Assembly: GCA_035296965.1 (NCBI GenBank)
Contig: DATGZX010000035.1
Span: forward strand, 1-17,010
DNA length: 17,010 nucleotides
Reading direction: 5' to 3'
Source of the DNA: DATGZX01 sp035296965
GTDB lineage: Bacteria; Planctomycetota; Planctomycetia; Gemmatales; Gemmataceae
The position numbers and the translations under genes were made by a program. Position 1 is the stretch's first letter. The number at the start of each line of letters is the position of its first letter. The notes beneath the pieces were generated by a model. That model was given only the letters and a program-made list of their open reading frames with translations, was not told the origin of the DNA and did not search any database. Shown here one piece after another: positions 13,123 to 17,010 of the stretch.

Positions 13123-13145
13123 TACACATGACATATGTCAGTGTA
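13123..13145. promoter_or_regulatory. Near-perfect 23-base dyad, operator-like
   Basis: The core TGACATATGTCA (13129-13140) is a perfect 12-base palindrome. It is flanked by TACAC (13123-13127) and GTGTA (13141-13145), which extend the symmetry with one extra base on the left. Such a dyad is typical of a dimeric repressor site, yet it lies between two 3' ends, not before a gene start. Confidence 0.4.
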
Positions 13146-13250
13146 AACTGCAAGTGGTCCAAGGACCGAACCGCAACGTAATCCTTTATGCAAAAATGAC
13201 TTGCAGAATGTCCTATTTGTCAGACAAGTCGTCTGCCTACCCCCCTTTTA

Positions 13251-13270
13251 CATGACATAACATGACATTT
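13251..13270. repeat. Tandem CATGACAT repeats
   Basis: CATGACATAA (13251-13260) is followed directly by CATGACATTT (13261-13270). A third copy, CATGACATAT, lies at 13127-13136 inside the dyad. The 10-base period equals one helical turn, which would place copies on the same DNA face. The surrounding 13058-13317 gap contains no gene and looks richer in A/T than its neighbours. Confidence 0.6.
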
Positions 13271-13317
13271 CTCATTTCTCTCCGGCCTCGTGCTCGGGCC
13301 TCAAAAGTTAGTGCGAC

Positions 13318-14508
13318 TTAGGCTTTCTGGTCCATGGCGTTGGTGGTCTGCATGATTCGTTTGACGACAAGCGTGGCGTACGAGCCGCGCGGCAGCTCGA
13401 AGGCAAGCACGACTTTTTGGCGTTTCGCATTGTGCTCGTCAGCGCTCGCTGAAAAAGCCAAATCTTTCGGTAGGCAAAGTGCGGCTCTCTCTCCCTTGGA
13501 AAAGAATGGTTTGCGGAGTCCGCGGAGCTTCAAATCCCCAAGCTTGAAACCTTCCTCGGCAAGGACCGCATCAATGATCGTCGCACGTGGGTCGGACTCT
13601 TCGATTTTCAGGCGAGCCGAGGGCAGCGGCAAATAAAGGCTGGCAAGCTGTGCTTGCTGCGCCTCGTCGAGTCCGCGCACCATCGGGAATTCGCCGAGCC
13701 GCAATTGCACGACGAAAACCTGCTCCGGCCGGCAGTGCTGCCGAATCCACTGGGCCAGCATGCGGTTCCAGAGGTGACTTTGATACGCGGAGAGATAAAG
13801 ACCCTGCAAGTCCGGACGGAGGCGTTCGACGGCTCCACGGAAATCGGTCGGGTGGCTCACGAGATAGTCGACCAGGCTGCGGGCGTGGCCGCGCGGCAGA
13901 AGCGATTTGCAGGTTGACCAATCGCCCCAGTGCTCTTTCAGGATTGCTTTCTCTTGTTTCTGGGCCGCACGATCGAACTCGTACGCAGCGCCCAGGGCCA
14001 GTTGCAACGCTTCTTCATACTGCCCCAGAACCATGTAGCGCGCCACGAACTGCTGGTTGCCGCTCACGGACCCGAAGCGCTGGTCGTCGAAGTAATTGGG
14101 TATTCCCTCGCGGCGTACTTCTTCAAGAGCCGCCTGGGCGCGGGCCACGTCCTCTTCGGTCAGGGAGCGCAACGTGAGACGGAAGCGGTTTGCCTTGATG
14201 TCCTTGGAAGTGAACGGCTCGCGAACGAGTCCCAAATATTGCAGTTCTACGCCGTGGTGAGTTAGGTTCCTGCGCGGGCCGTGCAGGATGGTGATGTATT
14301 GCACGGTTTGGGCATGCCGATCCTTCAACCCGCCGTAAGAAACTCGTCGCGCTTCTAGTTTCCACCGTCGTCGAATGGCTGCTAGGGCGTCGGGCGTTGT
14401 CCAGCCATCTTTCTCCAGTCGGTAGAACGAGAATGGCCCCTCCGCGGCAGGAGTCACATCCGTGAGTTCCTCCACCTGGAAATCTGCATGTTCTTGTCTA
14501 AGTTTCAT
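13318..14508 (-). CDS. truD: tRNA pseudouridine(13) synthase TruD
   Basis: A 396-residue pseudouridine synthase of the TruD family, which isomerises U13 in certain tRNAs (tRNA-Glu in E. coli). The catalytic motif is YGGLKDRHAQTVQ (58-70), with catalytic Asp at D63. Other family marks are the NRFRLTLR strand (about 110-117), NYFDDQRFGS (about 138-147) and LYLSAYQSHLWNRML (about 237-251), the conserved YQSHL(F/W)N block, then FPMVRG. It is longer than E. coli TruD (349), with the TRUD-insert region between. The start MKLRQEHADFQVEELTD at 14508 matches family N-termini; an in-frame ATG ten codons upstream (14538) is possible. Neither has a clear Shine-Dalgarno. It converges with the DUF3052 gene. 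Confidence 0.93.
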   Translation of the reverse strand: MKLRQEHADFQVEELTDVTPAAEGPFSFYRLEKDGWTTPDALAAIRRRWKLEARRVSYGGLKDRHAQTVQYITILHGPRRNLTHHGVELQYLGLVREPFTSKDIKANRFRLTLRSLTEEDVARAQAALEEVRREGIPNYFDDQRFGSVSGNQQFVARYMVLGQYEEALQLALGAAYEFDRAAQKQEKAILKEHWGDWSTCKSLLPRGHARSLVDYLVSHPTDFRGAVERLRPDLQGLYLSAYQSHLWNRMLAQWIRQHCRPEQVFVVQLRLGEFPMVRGLDEAQQAQLASLYLPLPSARLKIEESDPRATIIDAVLAEEGFKLGDLKLRGLRKPFFSKGERAALCLPKDLAFSASADEHNAKRQKVVLAFELPRGSYATLVVKRIMQTTNAMDQKA

Positions 14509-14670
14509 GAGCAGAACGATGGCGCACTTGGCTTCCATCTCGTCGCTATAGCGATTGCACTCTTGCGGGACGCAGCTTCGTCTTTCAATGTAGCGTGGAA
14601 GGAGGGGAATACAAACTTTTGAGGATGCGGTTTATCATTGCGGCTAGATGTGCGAGAGCGATCCCACATT

Positions 14671-14707
14671 CTCGGATCCTCGGCCAAGGCAGAGCCTTGG
14701 ACCGAGA
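14671..14707. other. Stem-loop between the lipoprotein gene and truD
   Basis: CCAAGGC (14683-14689 region) pairs with GCCTTGG around AGA, extended by CTCGG/CCGAG with one bulge. It sits just past the stop codon of the lipoprotein gene and could be its 3' hairpin, but no U-tract follows on the minus strand, so calling it a rho-independent terminator is not justified. Coordinates are approximate. Confidence 0.35.
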
Positions 14708-14713
14708 GGCGAG

Positions 14714-15577
14714 CTAGCGCATCGCTATCTTTTCCTTCACCGGGACCTTCTTTTCCGGCGTGTCCGCGGGCGGCGGGCTGTCAGTGTTCTTATCCGCCGG
14801 CAATTCTTTCAAGCGCGAAACGGGCTTGAGAAAGTCCCAGGCATCGTTCTTGGACACCGCAGGCGGCATGACTTCCCGCGGCGTCGGTTCGTCAGCCGAC
14901 GGGATCTTCTTGGGCTCTGCGGGTACCGGTACCGTCGATGCTACGATGATGAGTTGCTCGTTCAGGATTTGGAGAGTGCGCGGGTGCGTGGGCGAGCCAA
15001 AATGCCAGACATCCGTTTCATGTTCGTTTATGGCGTCATCGAGCCAGGCCCCGTTCCAGATGCAGCCACTGGCCAGAATATTCACGATCTGTCCGGTATT
15101 GTCGGGCCGATCCGCGGGAATGTTGTCGAGCGTGTTGCCGCCAAGATAGACCAGCAGATCAATGCGGATGCCTTCGTTATTCACATGTTGTGTGACGGAG
15201 CGGACCATGTTGGCCCCGAAGCTGAACCCGATGAGGGCGAAACGGGCCTCGGTATCCTCGTGGTAAATGCGGCGGATTTCTTTCTCGATTTGCCAGGTGT
15301 GATAGAGCTGACCGTAATAGGTATTGTTAAAACCCAGGTCGTGCATGTACTTGCACAGGCCCTCCAGATTGGCGAAGTCGAGCGGGTCCATGCCGTGAAT
15401 GATGAAAACGTAGACATGATCGCGGGCGCACTTGGGTAACTCACGGCAGGATGCGACCAGTTCTGGTCCCGTTGGTTCCACGGGATGCAGTAAACTCATG
15501 CAACCAGCACTGCTTGAAAGTCCGAAAGCGAGGATGAGTCCGCCAAGCGCCCATGTCGAACGTCCCTGTTGTTGCAT
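14714..15577 (-). CDS. Lipoprotein with alpha/beta-hydrolase-like domain
   Basis: A 287-residue protein starting at the ATG at 15577, with GGGAG nine bases upstream. The longer frame to 15640 adds an unlikely Arg-rich leader. The signal peptide ends in a lipobox SSAGC, with lipidated C26, so it should be membrane-anchored outside the cytoplasm. The body looks like an alpha/beta hydrolase: FIIHGMDP (58-65, oxyanion region), the nucleophile elbow IGFSFGANM (116-124, S119), then D151 and H198 (FGSPTHPRT) as plausible remaining triad members. After about residue 215 comes a Pro/Lys/Glu-rich low-complexity tail. Esterase or lipase activity is possible but the substrate is unknown, and the triad assignment is my inference. 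It reads in the same direction as truD, 205 bases upstream of it. Confidence 0.75.
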   Translation of the reverse strand: MQQQGRSTWALGGLILAFGLSSSAGCMSLLHPVEPTGPELVASCRELPKCARDHVYVFIIHGMDPLDFANLEGLCKYMHDLGFNNTYYGQLYHTWQIEKEIRRIYHEDTEARFALIGFSFGANMVRSVTQHVNNEGIRIDLLVYLGGNTLDNIPADRPDNTGQIVNILASGCIWNGAWLDDAINEHETDVWHFGSPTHPRTLQILNEQLIIVASTVPVPAEPKKIPSADEPTPREVMPPAVSKNDAWDFLKPVSRLKELPADKNTDSPPPADTPEKKVPVKEKIAMR

Positions 15578-16014
15578 CGGCTGATGCTCCCGTAGCCGCT
15601 GAGTCGGACGAGGAGTCGTGACGCGGATCCTTCCGCGCAACCTTCCCCAGGTGCCTATTTTTGCAAATCCGTGGTGTCGCCCGATTTTTTGCCAGCTTTA
15701 CCGTTTTCGACCAAGCGAACATGGCAACTGCAAGCGAAGCGGCAATGTGCGCGCTCTGCGGGTAGGGATTGGTCGGGTATTAGGGATGATCGATGAGACG
15801 GAGGGACTGGTTGGTTCTACCTGCTCTTCTCGAAATGCCGGACGTATGGCCCCTGGGCTGGCGAGTGCCATGGCGCCGGACACGGCAAAGTCAAGGCAAA
15901 GGCTGGCAATTGCGGCGTCACGCTCTTTGGGTACCTTGGGGCGAGCAATCCAAGATGTTGGGTTTCGCGCGTGCCGACAGAGGTAGACAAGAGCAGGATT
16001 CGCGCGCGGGCGTT
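15578..16014. other. 437-base gap without a recognisable gene
   Basis: Open frames of about 120 residues exist on both strands (15618-15986 plus, 15698-16057 minus), but their translations are Arg/Pro-rich, lack family motifs and overlap each other or the oxidoreductase end, as expected for chance frames in GC-rich DNA. I see no strong hairpin terminator. The promoter of the lipoprotein gene should lie in the left part but was not identified. Confidence 0.55.
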
Positions 16015-17010
16015 CTAAGAGATGAAGACCGGCTTCCCCGTGCGCACCGATTGGCATTCCTTGTGGCAGAGCACGAGGGCATCGCGCGCCAGCTTGGCGC
16101 TGAGCAGCGGAGGCTCTTGGCCCGAAGCTACCGCATCCACGGCTGCCTGAATCTCGGACGTGAAGGCCGCAAGGGGATCGCTGCCGCCTTTCAGCTTGGG
16201 CTGCTTGACTTTTCCGTCACTTGTCAGCAGCGTCGGAGGCACTGCCCCCGACTCGTGAATCAGCGTGGCGCCTTCGAGGTAAATCTCGTAACCGTGCACA
16301 AATGGCCGGCCTTTCTGGGCGATGGCCCCGCTGGAACAGGACACCGTAGGTCCGCCGTCGCCATAGAGATACTGGGTAGTGAGATACTGGACGGCCCCAC
16401 GGTCCTCCAGCCCTGAAGAGAACACGCGCTTGGGCACCCCGGCGACGAGACCGATGAAGTGGGTATCGTGGATATGGAGATCCACCGCCGGACCACCTGT
16501 CTTGGCGGCGTCGCCAATATCTGCTGACCAGTCTGGCTTCGAGATGATCCGCTTGAAGTGGGCAGCGCGCAAGCGTCCGTACTTGCCTCCGCGAATTGCC
16601 TCGGCAGCATAGGCGAATTCGGGGAAAAACGGCAGCACATGTGCAACCATGAGCAGTTTTCCCGCATGGCCCGCCGCCTTGAGCATGGCGTCGGCTTCAC
16701 GAGCCTCCAGCGCGATCGCTTTTTCCACCAGGACATGCTTGCCAGCGTGCAGCGCCGCGATGGCAGTCGCGGGATGCTGGTCGGTCGGATTGCAGACATC
16801 GACGAAATCGATGTCCGGATCGTCGAGGAGGTCATCCAGGTTGCTGTATTTCTTGACCTTGGAAAGATCCATCTTTTCTCCAGCCGGTCCGAAATTCCCC
16901 TGGATTCCTCGCCAGTCGCCGGCGCGTTTTTTCGGGTCGCGGCTGCAGATGGCGGCAACGCGGGCACCTTTCACTTTGCGCGCAGCGAGATAATGGATCA
17001 TGCCCATGAA
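16015..17010 (-). CDS. Gfo/Idh/MocA family oxidoreductase, 5' end beyond the window
   Basis: A partial gene. 331 codons are visible, and the frame is open through the window edge, where the residues read FMGMIHYLAARK. This is the usual continuation of the N-terminal Rossmann G-x-G-x-M-G motif, so about ten residues are missing and the ATG at 17007 is probably internal. NAD(P)-binding features: VAAICSRDP (18-26), DFVDVCNPTDQHP (about 67-79) and GKHVLVEKAIAL (about 88-99), the family's E-K-P-like motif with Ala replacing Pro. The middle HIHDTHFIGLVAG resembles the catalytic H-x-x-D/H region of the C-terminal domain. The C-terminal end is SVRTGKPVFIS. It probably oxidises or reduces a sugar, inositol or related substrate in the cytosol; the substrate is unassigned. 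Planctomycetes carry many paralogues. Confidence 0.9.
   Translation of the reverse strand, partial: FMGMIHYLAARKVKGARVAAICSRDPKKRAGDWRGIQGNFGPAGEKMDLSKVKKYSNLDDLLDDPDIDFVDVCNPTDQHPATAIAALHAGKHVLVEKAIALEAREADAMLKAAGHAGKLLMVAHVLPFFPEFAYAAEAIRGGKYGRLRAAHFKRIISKPDWSADIGDAAKTGGPAVDLHIHDTHFIGLVAGVPKRVFSSGLEDRGAVQYLTTQYLYGDGGPTVSCSSGAIAQKGRPFVHGYEIYLEGATLIHESGAVPPTLLTSDGKVKQPKLKGGSDPLAAFTSEIQAAVDAVASGQEPPLLSAKLARDALVLCHKECQSVRTGKPVFIS

Noticed and set aside
15698..16057. 119-residue minus-strand frame between the oxidoreductase and lipoprotein genes
   Set aside because: It overlaps the oxidoreductase 3' end by over 40 bases, is low-complexity and lacks motifs or a ribosome-binding site.
15793..16416. 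207-residue plus-strand frame overlapping the oxidoreductase
   Set aside because: It is antisense to conserved Gfo/Idh/MocA sequence, Arg-rich and without recognisable domains.
1..17010. tRNA or rRNA genes
   Set aside because: No cloverleaf with T-loop/anticodon features and no rRNA conserved segments were recognised in the intergenic gaps. A covariance-model search would be decisive.

Overview
The window looks like chromosomal DNA from a planctomycete, probably of the Pirellulales/Gemmatales type. This is an inference from gene content and was not tested phylogenetically. The clues are: a secreted PQQ-like beta-propeller protein opening its mature part with a DWPQFLGP motif; a very small basic protein ending in a DFGR-SSA motif; a DUF3052 protein; a Gfo/Idh/MocA oxidoreductase; a multipass PTPS-related membrane protein; weak or absent Shine-Dalgarno sites at many genes; and long intergenic gaps packed with palindromic repeats. 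No rRNA, tRNA, CRISPR array or complete insertion sequence was recognised.

Layout. 1-371: no recognisable gene. 372-1258 (+): a probable two-gene toxin-antitoxin-like unit, a DUF3990 ADP-ribosyltransferase-fold protein followed 17 bases later by an unrecognised 89-residue protein. 1421-5574 (-): a one-direction cluster read from right to left as pyrH, frr, a TerC-family membrane protein, a thioredoxin-fold [2Fe-2S] ferredoxin and an acetamidase/formamidase-family protein. 5799-7721 (+): a 640-residue membrane protein diverging from pyrH. 8005-8955 (-): a tandem-GNAT acetyltransferase. 9403-10668 (+): an exported beta-propeller protein with a strong ribosome-binding site. 11164-11373 (-): a 69-residue basic protein diverging from a GT28/MGDG-synthase-like glycosyltransferase (11508-12647, +), which is followed by the DUF3052 gene (12677-13057, +). 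13318-14508 (-): truD. 14714-15577 (-): a lipoprotein with an alpha/beta-hydrolase fold. 16015-17010 (-): a Gfo/Idh/MocA oxidoreductase cut off by the window end.

The genes are mostly independent housekeeping or metabolic functions. pyrH and frr are the classic translation/nucleotide neighbours, here separated by 248 bases carrying a hairpin and a REP-like double palindrome. The most distinctive non-genic content is a set of palindromic elements, nearly one family per long intergenic gap: 4675-4797, 7791-7968, 9222-9334, 10758-10969, 11010-11073 and the dyad/CATGACAT region at 13123-13270. Several share a plan of two hairpins in inverted orientation inside longer terminal inverted repeats. 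Two of them (7752-7968 and 10682-10969) belong to one family built on CATGCTTTCGCGA.

The best candidates for undescribed biology are the DUF3990/89-residue pair and the nested CATGCTTTCGCGA elements. Neither has a demonstrated function from sequence alone.
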